DNA of 64,000 bases from NCBI GenBank assembly GCA_964036275.1, contig OZ038437.1, forward strand, positions 9,174,304 to 9,238,303, read 5' to 3'. The stretch comes from Litoditis marina. Lineage: Eukaryota > Nematoda > Chromadorea > Rhabditida > Rhabditidae. A program made the position numbers and the translations under genes. Below the pieces are notes generated by a model. It was not told the DNA's origin and did no database searches. It saw only the letters and a program-made list of their open reading frames with translations. This document shows positions 33,451 to 43,915 of the stretch, piece after piece; positions within the stretch are counted from its first letter, which is position 1; each line of letters opens with the position of its first letter.

Positions 33451-35885
33451 TCAAACTCTCGTGAGAATTCCGGTTGGTATCGTGAGGCATTTATTAGAAA
33501 CTGGACTAGGAGTTCTCTAAAGCATCCAATACGACTAGTTTTCAAGTTGAAACAATTTAAACAAAATTCGATAACCTGATTTTGTTGGAACCTGGCCAAC
33601 GATTCATAGTTCTTCTTGATCTTCAGTTCGAGCTGACTCACCGGTGTAATTCCTGAAGTAATAGGTCTTGCGGAGTAGCTGAGATTTGCATTGAATAAGA
33701 AAGAACCGAGATTCAAGTAGTTTTTGCCGAACCAAAATGTTGCGTAGAGAAAGATTAGCTCCTTGAGGAAAATAAGCATGGATTGAACCAGAAAACGCAA
33801 CTCTCTCTTTTTGTTAGAAGTGGTCATTCCACTATTCCCAATCTGAAAGAAGATCTATTTACCGACATGCACTAGATATTGGTGGAGTAGTTAGTGTAAT
33901 AGTGGAAAAACCTTTAAGTCACATGTACCATGCGTATATATTCAAAGTTGCCAACTATGTGGACACAATGTGACTTTGTCCACAACAGAGATATAACCGA
34001 GCTGATTCTAGTAGACCAGGTTGAGCTCATAATTCTCATGACATCGATACGGTGCCAGGTTTGTGCAAAGACGCGTTAGATTACCAGAATGTTCACTCAC
34101 CGTAATCAAACGGAGTAGACTTCCCAGATAGAACGCCAGTGTCACCACCACTTCCGTCAACAGCAGTGGAATTCTGAGCTTATCGAACGGAGTGAAGTGC
34201 TCATCTCGGTAATTTCCATCTTCGAACCAAATTCGTTTGACTATCCCGAAATGATGTAGGAGTGTGAATGTGATGGTCCACAACAGAGATATAACCAAAC
34301 CGATTCTAGTAACCAGTAGGGAGATCTGAAAATGAGGGTATTTTTTCCGTTACTCAGCCTCTCTTCTCCCCCCCCCCCTCCTCATTCTCTTTCTTCCCGA
34401 TTTTTTTCATCCCATATAGGATTTGTCAAACCGTTGTGGACACCATACCATCGATTTTGTAGAGGACGGGGCTTGGCGAGCGGAAAGTTGGTCTGCGTAT
34501 CATCGATCTACACACTCTCTCAACTGCTGGCAAATAATCAACGACCGCTCGCCCCGCATCGCCTAATCAACGACCGCTCGCCCCGCGTCGCCTCCCGCTT
34601 CTTTTCTGACTTGATGCAATGTGTAAGTGCGCACGTGGTAGTTGCTTAGTATTACTCTAGTTTCTAGTTAACCAACCTCTTGTGACCACATAATTGAAGT
34701 GAATCGGACAATAGATAAAGTAAGATTCACAGCCAGAATTAGCTCCATTCCCCAAGTTCCAATGGTTTCCCAGGCCAGATGACGAGTAGCGTCGGTGTTG
34801 AGGATACATTGCTGTACGACGCCCTCTGAACTGGTTTGCTGTCGTATGGAAAACTGCATGGGAATGTCAATACAGAACTATCAAACTAGTTATGTTCTTC
34901 GTTTTGTGAAAACCGAGAACATTAATAATATTAATGAAAAATACTAGTACTAATAATCTTTTACGGCAACTATTTCAGCCGTGTTATACTTTATTCAACT
35001 AACAACCAAGAAAATCATCATTGATGAATCCGTAGAGGGGTGTGGTCCGTAGAAGACAAACTAGGCATGGGTGATCTTTATTACCAGCTCACGCGGTCCG
35101 CCATGAAGATACCGCGACGAGTGGGATCAAACCATGGTGTTTCGAGTGGTAGTGCGCTCACAACCAGTCGACCACTTGGCCCCCAATCATCACTTGTGTG
35201 TACAGTTGAAACCTTAGTCTTTTGTCATTTTTCTGACTGAAACGAGAACTCGCCTTTCACCGAGGATATCAGAATAACTATGTCCCCGAGAAACAATCCA
35301 ACAACACAGCTGTAGAACGAGTTGTTGCGGTCAAAAGATTTGTCCAGAATAAGTACTACAACCAGGTAGATATAGAAAGCTGCTAGTACAACTACCAAAT
35401 ACGTGATGACGTCAGAAGCCCATTTGGGCTGAATCCACATGTAGCAACTTGCTTCGCCTTTGATCCAACTGATTTTGGTATCCACCTGAAATGAGGTGAA
35501 AAATTTATGAAAAAAGATATATGTTTGTACGAGTTCTCAAAATGACGAAAGGTTCTTGTAATTCCGTCGTTGTTGGAAAGCTCTCCGAATAGGTTGGGAC
35601 ACTCTTAGTAAACTCCACATTATGTGTAGAGCCATTATTAGGTATATTTCTCATAAACGTTATAGTTTCCTTCTGGAATATACAAATCTTGTTTTCTAAC
35701 TACTAAGTTGACACCGAAACTACTCAGTTGACACCTTGCTAACTACTCACTTGACACCGAGAAGCAAACATAGACTCAAAACTCGCCCCCTCTCTTGAAG
35801 TGGCAGGGAGTACTACACCTACCAACGCCAAGACTATCTCCGCATAGGTGGACAAGCTCGGCAACTGGTTCACAGTAGAATTCAT
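33451..35885 (-). CDS. Seven-transmembrane chemoreceptor-like GPCR, six exons
   Basis: Exons: 35885-35823, 35485-35261, 34853-34677, 34325-34101, 33842-33642 and 33516-33451, all joined in phase 0, ending TGA; 318 residues. Acceptors are TTTCAG, TGCAG, TTCAG and TTTAG; the exon 2 donor is the weaker GTGAAA. Hydrophobic helices fall at residues about 45-66 (VITYLVVVLAAFYIYLVVV), 74-95, 130-147, 158-178, 205-227, 239-262 and 270-290. A Cys (QQC) precedes helix 3 and a basic KKRE precedes helix 6. Length, topology and the SFYS...LGDIVILI helix 2 fit nematode serpentine receptors (Srg-superfamily type), but the class is unclear. Expected at the membrane of sensory neurons. The third intron holds a CGGGGCGAGCGGTCG repeat and the second a SINE. 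Confidence 0.72.
34425..34600 (+). mobile_element. Single arm of the GAGCGGTCGTTGA foldback family, in receptor intron 3
   Basis: GGATTTGTCAAACCGTTGTGG through CAACGACCGCTCGCCCCGC matches the right arm of 16690-17165; the last 25 bases are repeated once. Confidence 0.7.
34935..35185 (-). mobile_element. Second tRNA-derived SINE family, copy 2, in receptor intron 2
   Basis: Closely matches 9200-9446, including TAATCTTTTACGGCAACTATTTCAGCCGTG, ATACCGCG, box B and GGCCAAGTGGTCGACTGG on the minus strand. Confidence 0.75.
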
Positions 35886-36289
35886 TGTTCTGGAACAACA
35901 GAACTGATTCACAATCAGCTAATCATGACAAAAACTAGACAAATGAGATTACTCTGAAATTACAATATATACAAATGAAATTACAATATCGTTGATTGTA
36001 TGAACGAACGTTAATATCCATGATACAGGGCTGTTCTACGACTCGTAGGAGAAAACTCTTGCGGATGAAAGTTGACGTGAACATTATCGAATATGTTTAC
36101 GACGTTTATATTCGAATCTGATCTGAACTCTATAACAAAATGTGTTAACTAGTTTTCGATAAAGTTGAAGTTTCATTAGAACAACGAGTGGCGAATTTGA
36201 AAGTGTGCTGTAGGAGTCTCAGTAGAAAAGATGGCGACTATTTGAATATTGAACTGAGAACAAGGCCGCTAAATGAACTTTCTGTTCTG

Positions 36290-36452
36290 ATTGTTTCAGG
36301 AAGATAATAATGCCACTGAGAGAAAATCCCAGGATCGTAATATCAAGAATTGGCATAATCAGGAATTGCTTCCGCAAATGAGAAAGTGACTTACAATCAT
36401 TGTTGGACAACCAGATTTGATGGATATGCGAATTGATGAGTTGGTAAGCTTG
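36290..36452 (-). pseudogene. Membrane-helix exon fragment, paralogue of 38.4-38.6 kb
   Basis: Minus-strand frame with one hydrophobic helix (ITILGFSLSGIIIFLKQ). It lines up with 38411-38596 over about 40 residues, including LLGVSLxxIIVFLK and the following LAA. Neither piece extends into a recognisable gene. The left border is a MITE end (36205-36240) and the right border a SINE, so it looks like a gene fragment trapped between elements. Confidence 0.35.
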
Positions 36453-36455
36453 CAC

Positions 36456-36652
36456 TACGGATACAGTCGTTGTCAACGGAAAGGCGGGAGGTATATCTCA
36501 CTTTCCGCTGTGTCTTCACACATGTCTCCAAAGCTACCAAAGCTTGCCAGTTATATTCTCTAATAGCGCAGTGGTTAGCATTTTGCTCAAAACTTTTGCT
36601 CGCAGTTTCGACTCCGGCGAGAGACAGAAACATATGAGTTTGGCACTCACAA
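36456..36652 (+). mobile_element. tRNA-derived SINE
   Basis: ACAGTCGTTGTCAACGGAAAGGCGGGAGG start, box A TAGCGCAGTGGTTAGC, an altered box B (CAGTTTCGACTCCGGCG), tail GGCACTCACAAC. Confidence 0.75.
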
Positions 36653-36799
36653 CACATCGGTGAAACAACAACGAGATGACATTGCATCCAGAGTGTGCGT
36701 TGTGGCATAGATTGTGACAGAATACGACTTGCTGGTCTCTGAGCAGTCGATTGTGCCATTAGATTTCTTTTTGGGAAATCGAAATTGAACTTTTCATTA

Positions 36800-37130
36800 G
36801 TAAAAAGTGGGGACCAGGAAGTGTGTGAGTTCTGTTCCTTTTCACGGTTTTCAGCAAAAAGTGAACAATACGAGGTTAGGGAGTGTGCAACAAAAATAGA
36901 ACAATACACAGGTTTGCACAACGGTTCACAACGTACGTACGTTAAACCACTCATACACTCCCGCTAAAATCGGGATTTGTGTAATGAATGTTTTTTTTTT
37001 GTGAACCGTTGTGCAAACCTATGTATTGTTCTATTTTTGTTGCACACTCCCTAACCTCTTATTGTTCACTTTTTGCTGAAAACCGTGAAACCGAACAGAA
37101 CTCACACACTTCCTGGTCCCCACTTTTTAC
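36800..37130. mobile_element. Foldback element with GTAAAAAGTGGGGACCAGG ends, copy 2
   Basis: Arms 36800-36925 and 37003-37130 are reverse complements with few mismatches. Same family as 25014-25348 but with a different loop. Confidence 0.85.
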
Positions 37131-37221
37131 TAATTGTTCTCTTTTTGCTAGTTGTACTAGTACAATCACTCATCGACTAGAACAATCCGAATGATATTCG
37201 AAAATTGGTGACTATCAAACA

Positions 37222-38240
37222 TTCTGATTACTGGGCGAAGTTTCGAGTTCTCAAACAGTGTGATCCTGGTTTTTCAAATATTATTTTTGGCGCCAATTGA
37301 TCTCTCAAAGTGGCGTGATTGGCGAAACTTGTGAAAACCACAAAACCGTACTTTTTCACCTACTTCATAAAAATCTGAGCTTCGTGAAAAATCTGAGTCA
37401 TTACAGTACAACGCAAGCCTTTTCTCATTTGGCGCCAACGGGCGCCAGCGTTTGGCGCCAATAATCATACATGTTACTCCAATTGGTGAAAAAGAACTGG
37501 AATGAACGATTTTAACCAATTATCACAGTTTCCGACGATTTTTTTGGTTCGGATTTTGTTTTTTGTTCAATTTTGGCGCCATTTGGCGGATAAAGGGGCT
37601 GTTTGGCGCCAAATGTCAGAGAAATGTGGATACTCAATCAGCTTGTCAACTAAATGTTGAGTTCTCACCTCTATGAACGAATCCAGTCGTTACCCTACTT
37701 TGCTAGCGTCGTTCTCATTTGGCGCCAATAGGCGCCCGCGTTTGGCGCCATTCGAATGGCATCATGTTTCGGAAGTCAGGTTGAACCTACTTTTATGAGA
37801 TCTGTGCGGAATTTCGAAGATTTTAACTCATGAGAACACAGTTTCTCCAGCTTTTCGCGCCATCTGGCGCCAGCGCCAAGTGTTTAACGGAACGTGACAT
37901 CACCAAACTTTCGGGGCCGCGCCAACTTTGGCGTTTACACATGTGTGCCAAACTTCAGCCGAATCGGCCCGTTAGTTTAAAAACCGGACGAGGGACGAGC
38001 GACGAGGGAACGGAAATTTTCATAACGACACGGTAACATAACTTCATTCAACCTTGACCGATTTTTCTAATTTTTCCACACAACATTTATTTAATAGATA
38101 TCTAGCTCTCTCTCTTTTTGAATTCCGAGAAAATGTTTTATTTAGAGACTTTTGTGGTTTGAAAGCCAAAATAGAGTGCGCAAATGTCAAACCAAACACA
38201 ACTCACACGCAGCGCTTCGCGCTGCGCGCGATTTGGTGTA
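37222..38240. repeat. GGCGCC-rich interspersed repeat, copy 3 (diverged)
   Basis: Follows the order of 209-1260 (GGCGCC clusters, GACGAGCGACGAGG, the CT run, and the hairpin CGCAGCGCTTCGCGCTGCG near 38211) with many substitutions and small gaps. It ends where the other two copies continue into the proline-rich gene, so that gene is not part of the repeat proper. Confidence 0.85.
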
Positions 38241-38263
38241 ATCATGAAATTCACGAAAGATTA

Positions 38264-38395
38264 GTATACTGTTAGTCAACTGCACACAAGAGACATGTTA
38301 AAAACAGCAGAGCTCAGAAACGTGCGATGGCAAAGTGCATGATGCCTTATTTGAGTGCTAACATTACACAATGTTCAATTGACTTCTAGTATACT
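38264..38395. mobile_element. MITE, TATACTGTTAGTCAA family, copy 2
   Basis: Left end TATACTGTTAGTCAACTGCACA and right end TTCAATTGACTTCTAGTATA. Confidence 0.75.
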
Positions 38396-38410
38396 GCGGC
38401 TGAAACAGCT

Positions 38411-38680
38411 TTACGGTTGTGTCATAAGAACAAATACTACAAGTTTTCTTTCCAGGATTAGCCGAGCGGCCAAAAAGTTGCTCTGTACTGCCCGTTTTAA
38501 GAACACAATTATGTCATTGAGGGAAACTCCCAGGAGCGTAATGATTGAATATAGCAGAGTCACAAGATGCTGCAACGAATGGGAAAATCGTTTCAAAAAC
38601 TGTTGCAGTTTATGTTCTGCCGTGGGCGCAAAGTTGAGAAAAAGTAGGTGCCTGAGAGAAGAAACAGAGCTCGATCGTGG
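38411..38680 (-). pseudogene. Membrane-helix exon fragment, paralogue of 36.3-36.45 kb
   Basis: Minus-strand frame starting about 38660, with a helix ITLLGVSLNDIIVFLKR and a hydrophobic tail. See 36290-36452. No start or end exon found. Confidence 0.35.
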
Positions 38681-39126
38681 CTTTAACTAAACTGTTCTAC
38701 ACTTAATACGGATAATAAGTTTTCGCTTTAATATCTTCTGAAAACCCAACTGGGACGTTTTTTATCGGATAAATAAATTTTCAAAAGCCCTATTCTAAAT
38801 ACAGGTCAACTAACTTGACCAAAACCAACTCTTTCTGAACGTCGTGGGCCGGAGAATTTCATTTAGATAAAAACGACAGGTTTTTCTTCGTCGGTTGTCA
38901 ACGTTTGAAAACTCGTTCAAATTAAAAAATTCAAATTTGAATTATCTGTTTTGTAGTAGGAAGTTATAATCGTTCGGTGCTGATGTCTTCGCTTTCTGTT
39001 ATCTCTGTTGTAGTTATCAACAAGTATGACTAGTTGGACTTTCTTTCCCACGGTTTCATTCACATAGCTCACACGATGCAGCACGTCAAGCGAACTACTT
39101 TCTGGGATGATGTGGTGATGGTCGCC

Positions 39127-39345
39127 ACTAGGGTTGTTAATCGAGTTCAAAATTTCGAGTTTTCGAGTTTTCTAGTTTTCGAGTTTTGGAAAATTTCGAG
39201 TTTTCGAGTTTTCGAGTTTTGGGAAATTTCGAGTTTTCGAGTTTTCGAGTTTTCGAGTTTTGGAAAATTTCGAGTTTTCGAGTTTCGAGTTCGACTCAAC
39301 TCGAAAATTTTCGAGTTTTTTCGAGTCGAGTTTAACAACCCTAGT
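39127..39345. mobile_element. MITE filled with a (TTTCGAG)n minisatellite
   Basis: Ends CTAGGGTTGTTAA and TTAACAACCCTA are inverted repeats, flanked on both sides by GTCGCCA, a likely 7-base target duplication. The interior is about 25 imperfect TTTCGAG/TTCGAG units, turning into the complementary TCGAAAAT near the right end. Confidence 0.85.
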
Positions 39346-39664
39346 CGCCACGCAGCGGCGCGTCGAGGGCGATACACACTGGTGATTTGTAGACGGCGCG
39401 GGTAAACTTAGCGGTTTGCAGACGCCCGCAAACGATATTGTGCTCTTTCCATAACAAGTGGTTGAAAATATACTCTGTGAAAAAATACTTTCATTACTAG
39501 AAATTAAAGGTTCAATCGTCAGCAAATTATATTTGTGTTTTTCACAAGTTTCGAGAACTGAAAAATAGCAGAACACCAGTCAAAAATTGCTCAAATATAA
39601 GGCATAGTTGTAACTTTGAACATTATTTTAAATCAGACAAACAGAAATTTTCCTTCATTATCCT

Positions 39665-40377
39665 TTACGAGCAATCACACTTGCACTCGTAAATACTGAG
39701 ACACTCCGCGCACATAGGCTGGTTGGTGACGAAATTCTGAAAAACATTCATGGCTTATATTTCTTACCATCAACATGGTGACTTTGGCAGCATGCCAATG
39801 ATAGGTTGCGTGAACTCGACAATCTTGAAAAAAACGTGAAATAGAGCAAGCGATTTGTGCCCAACAAAACAATGATGGAGAATGCTATAATCTGCATTTC
39901 ATAGAGGTTATTCAGTCGCTCTCACAGTTCGTTTCACGTACTTTTTGTTCACTTTTTTTTTTCGTTTTTTATGCACATTACACAGAATAGTGTATACAAT
40001 TCAATTGTATACAATTCGGTTCGGATTTCAACAAATAGATGGGGACTATACTATAAACAGTTTGATTGATTTATACGGATTTTGAAGCGTGTAAACGTAA
40101 AAAAAGGGATAACGACGACCCAAAGTTTAGTTAGAATTTCACTCGGGTGGAGACTATATTTGAATGGGAAAGCATTGGTTTATCATAACAACACAAACTA
40201 GAATTCGCCATAATACACCGAAATTTCAGAAAATTCAAAACTCACCTCACAGTGTTCCGAGCATCTCTGATTAGCGGTTATTTTGGCGCCACTGTCGAAT
40301 CCACGGCAGACCAGAGCATTGGGAATAGAAGAGGCAGATACGAACAGAGATAATAATATGAGAACTGTTATTTTCAT
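39665..40377 (-). CDS. Second secreted eight-cysteine peptide, CS-alpha-beta-type pattern
   Basis: Exon 1 runs 40377 to 40246 and exon 2 39736 to 39665, joined in phase 0 (donor GTGAGT, acceptor TTTTTCAG); 67 residues. The N-terminus MKITVLILLSLFVSASS is a signal peptide. Cysteines are at 24, 39, 43, 53, 56, 62, 64 and 66. The order C...CxxxC...C...CxC is the cysteine-stabilised alpha-beta arrangement of invertebrate defensins, with an extra pair as in eight-Cys nematode forms. The mature part (about 45 residues) contains basic and acidic residues. No sequence similarity beyond the cysteine layout and intron phase is evident to the peptides at 5.4 and 30.6 kb. A longer in-frame upstream Met exists, but only this start gives a signal peptide. 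Probable exported antimicrobial peptide. Confidence 0.72.
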
Positions 40378-40750
40378 GGCTCTGAATAATCTAACTTGTG
40401 CGAAACTCATGTCAGAAACAGATACAAACATACGACAGAATACATGGAATAGAATAGTACGACAAATGCTATTGTCAGAGTTCTGAAATAAATCCATAGT
40501 TGAATTTCAATACTATGTTCTTGTTCTTGTGAATATGTATTACGTCTAAGTATGTTTGAACGTGAAGAAGTGAAGAACGCATAATTTCAGTTGTGTGAAC
40601 CGATATTCGCAATAGGTTGTGCCATTTCACCAAGAAAGTCTTGAGTTTTCAACTGGAAGTTTGGATTTGTTTTGCTTATTTGATCAACAATTCTTAACGA
40701 TTAGAGACAATAGTTTCTTGAGAGAACTCTGTTACAAATTGTACTCCACT

Positions 40751-40875
40751 TATACTGTTAGTCAATTGCACAGTCACGTGGAACATGGTAAACACAGCAG
40801 AACTCAGAAACGTGCTATGACAAAGTGCACGATTTCTCATAAGAAACTTAACGTGACTATTCAATTTACTTCTAG
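40751..40875. mobile_element. MITE, TATACTGTTAGTCAA family, copy 3
   Basis: TATACTGTTAGTCAATTGCACAGTCACGTG at the left; the right end AATTTACTTCTAGTAGA is slightly worn. Confidence 0.75.
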
Positions 40876-41205
40876 TAGATGTTCACGTATGGAACCAGCT
40901 AGATGTCTATTGAGAAGAGAACTAGTCGATCGATGTGAAACGGTTTGCTGTTCATTTACATCTCTGATGGTTTTTCAATGAGCCGAATCTTGGCGCCTAG
41001 AGAGAAGAGTCCTTTTGACGTCTGCGGTATACACCTAATAAGTCCCTCAAGAAAGAGCTAAAATGCTAAAACGTTGAATGTTTGCTTCATCAGTTCTTCG
41101 GTTTGTAGTTTGATCTTTATGTTTTCCAGTGAGTCTCAAATTGCAATCAATGCTTTGTACGCAGATCAAATTACAACTTTTCATTGTTTGGAAACACCTT
41201 CCATA

Positions 41206-41396
41206 GGGGTGCCATGCTTACAAACGTTTGTCTCTCACCGCAATCGAACCTGCAAGCAATAGATTCGTAGCTGTGCGCCAATCACTGCGCTACGAGGATG
41301 AATAATCGACCAGCTCTTTAATCGAGCAGATGTGTTCGTACCCAGCGGAAATTGAGATGTACAGTATCCTCCCGTCTTCACGTTGGCGACGACTAT
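41206..41396 (-). mobile_element. tRNA-derived SINE
   Basis: Minus-strand TATAGTCGTCGCCAACG start, box A TAGCGCAGTGATTGGC, box B GCAGGTTCGATTGCGG. Confidence 0.75.
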
Positions 41397-41546
41397 ACTG
41401 ATGTAGCAAAGAATATCGAGTGAAAATCGCTACACCAGTAAACACATGGGAATACTCGGATGTTTGAACCCACATGTTGAACTGTTGTGCTGTGTTTGTA
41501 GTTCCCACGAGCACACTTTCAATCTTTAGTAAACTTTCTGAACTAA

Positions 41547-41628
41547 TGATCGGGGCCGAGTGGTCGACTAATTGTGGGCGCGCTAGCACTCAATATACCA
41601 TGGTTCGATCCCACTCGGCGCTGTTCAT
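41547..41628 (+). mobile_element. Second tRNA-derived SINE family, fragment
   Basis: GGGGCCGAGTGGTCGACTAATTG then GGTTCGATCCCACTCGGCGC, as in 9236-9450 in the other orientation. Only the tRNA-like part remains. Confidence 0.6.
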
Positions 41629-41629
41629 T

Positions 41630-43040
41630 GAACCATTGAACGAAACATGGTCATGTAGTGGAACCACTTTACATATAGCTGATATTGTTTTATTCAAAAA
41701 TGATTTTTCATTCTAGATTCGTACATGATGTTTTACTCTAATGTGTTTGTAGTTTGATCAAGCTATTTCCGGATAACAAATTTTAATAAAAAAAATTTAA
41801 ACAAATTTTATTTCCAAATCAAACTCGTTTACTACTCTTCTTGTTCATTGAACGATTGGGGATGGTTTAGAGAGTTTCATCATGCAACTTTGAATCCGAA
41901 GCATTCAGAATTTACAAATTTTAATGTATGGATTAAATCAAACTTTAAATCATGAATGTTTGCGAATATTTGCTACATCTTTTGTTCATTGAATCATTCA
42001 AGTGAAATGTCACGTAGTGGAACCATTTTACATAAAGCCGATAGTGTGGGCGTTTTCAGAGATAAGCAGTAATGAAGAGCGCAATCAATTACTTATCAGT
42101 GAAACTAATTGGAAACTATTTACTATGCGGTGCGAACTATCTATAATATCATCTTTATGCCATTAATAGGACTACTGGTTCACTAATAGGACTGTGAAAA
42201 CCAAAGGTTTCCCTTAGTTTATCTGTTTTATTGCTATATGAGTTATAAGTTATACAATTTAATTTGCAATGTATTCTTCATTATATATTCGTTTATCAGT
42301 GAAACTCTACTTTTGAGACTATTAAAGCACAAAAGATTCCAAGTTTTTCCATCAGAAGTTTTGATGCATGATTGACGTTTAGTTTCCAGTATTATTTTCT
42401 GTATTGTTTTCTCACCAATGGATAATCTTCTACAGTACGCCGTCAAATATTCAAAGCACTTTTTACCTCAACATCACAAACATAATAGTAAATTTTGAGT
42501 TTGAGCTTTTGAGAACTTAGTAAAAAAAATTCTTCAACTTATTCACAGTTCCTAATGTGGTTGCCATGATCCCCATCAATTTCAGCACACGCTACGCTTC
42601 ATTTGCTTAAATTAATTGATTCATTCAAAAAGCGAAAGGTCGAAAAACAAACCAAAAACACACGTGATGGAAAGAGTGCAGCAGAACGTGCACACGTTTC
42701 ACTGCACGTGTTACTACAAAAAAAAACCATGTTATCGACAAAGAATTTATTTCTGGACAATCTCATGTTTTATTCTCTATCTTCACCGATGGGGAATTCT
42801 GTATTGCTCCTCTATCAAGCATTCAAGACGCTATTGTAAGCTCATATACTAGGACAAAACTGTTTGTTCGCAAGTGAATACGTGACTTTGCACATTTAAA
42901 ATTAGATGTGGCACATTTGGATGAAGGCAAAAAATTTTGAGGGAAAAGTGTACATATGCTGTTGGTTGGTCACGCTTCACGTATTTGTTCTTGTTACTCT
43001 CAGCAAATCATCAATACTAGTTTTAGCCATTCAGACAACT
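41630..43040. other. Gene-free AT-rich stretch
   Basis: No exon set or bounded repeat found. TTCATTGAA and GTGGAACCATTTTACATA phrases at 41625-41680 recur at 41985-42045. A Cys-containing frame at 42616-42852 lacks splice support. Confidence 0.45.
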
Positions 43041-43046
43041 TCCAGC

Positions 43047-43281
43047 TATAGTCGACACCATCCCCACTGACACTCCTACAGTACACTTTTGCGTTTTACA
43101 ATGGATGTTTCTTATGCAAACTTTAACTTCGTCACAAATTATGTAAAATACTATTTGTAATAGGTTATCACAATCTGAGGCGAAATTTTCCAACCAATCC
43201 GATACTATTCACGTTATATAAACGAACATAGACTTTCGTAATCTTACTGTAGGAGTCTCACTAGGTATGGAAAAGACTATA
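43047..43281. mobile_element. MITE with CACTGACACTCCTACAGTA ends
   Basis: TATAGTCGACACCATCCCCACTGACACTCCTACAGTA at the left mirrors TACTGTAGGAGTCTCACTAGGTATGGAAAAGACTATA at the right. Same family as 7141-7375. Confidence 0.75.
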
Positions 43282-43284
43282 CGA

Positions 43285-43745
43285 GAGGTGTGCAGGTCAG
43301 TGAGAATCTGCGGTCTCATTGACCCCCGTGTTCTTTCGCGTTTGTAGTCGGTTTTTGGCCCAACGAAACTTTGGCAGAGTGCCAGTAATGTATCCAATTG
43401 GTAATCAGACAATTCCCAGCCAATTGGCCAGCCCCTTTTTTATTGGCTCAGCGAGAGAGTGTGCAGGTCAGAGAGATCCAGATGTCTGCGGCCTCATTGA
43501 CCTGCACACTCTCTCGCTTTTGTAGCTGGCCAATCGGAGAAAATTGGCGCCAATCGTTCTGAGTTATCAGACAATTCCCAGCCAATTGGCCAGCCCCTTT
43601 TTAATTGGCTGAACGAGAGAGTGTGAAGGTCAGAGAGACGCAGATTCTCTTAGCCTGTCTGCGCATCATTGACCTGCATGCTCTCTCGTTTTTGTGGCTG
43701 GCCAATTGCAGAAAATTGGCGCTAATCGTTCTGAGTTTTTCACTG
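43285..43745. repeat. Tandem palindromic repeats, about 160-base units
   Basis: CAATTCCCAGCCAATTGGCCAGCCCCTTTTT occurs at 43410 and 43570 and the GCTGGCCAATxGxAGAAAATTGGCGC block at 43525 and 43685. Between them each unit has GAGAGAGTGTGxAGGTCAGAGAGA and its inverse TCATTGACCTGCACxCTCTCTCG, a hairpin. No reading frame is shared. Confidence 0.8.
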
Positions 43746-43915
43746 TGGTAACGTTTCTCGAGAAATTTCGCTACTTTTTGTTCATATTCGACACAGCGTG
43801 TAGATGAACACTTGTTAGAATAACTCTTCGTAATCTTTCTCTGAACTGAAGAAAAAGATAGGGATATTGAACAAAATATATTTTTTCAGGTCGCAACTTA
43901 CAAGAAATTGTAACC

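Noticed and set aside
42616..42852. Frame starting MERVQQ-like with several cysteines
   Set aside because: AT-rich, no signal peptide, no acceptor at the start and no similarity to the peptide families.
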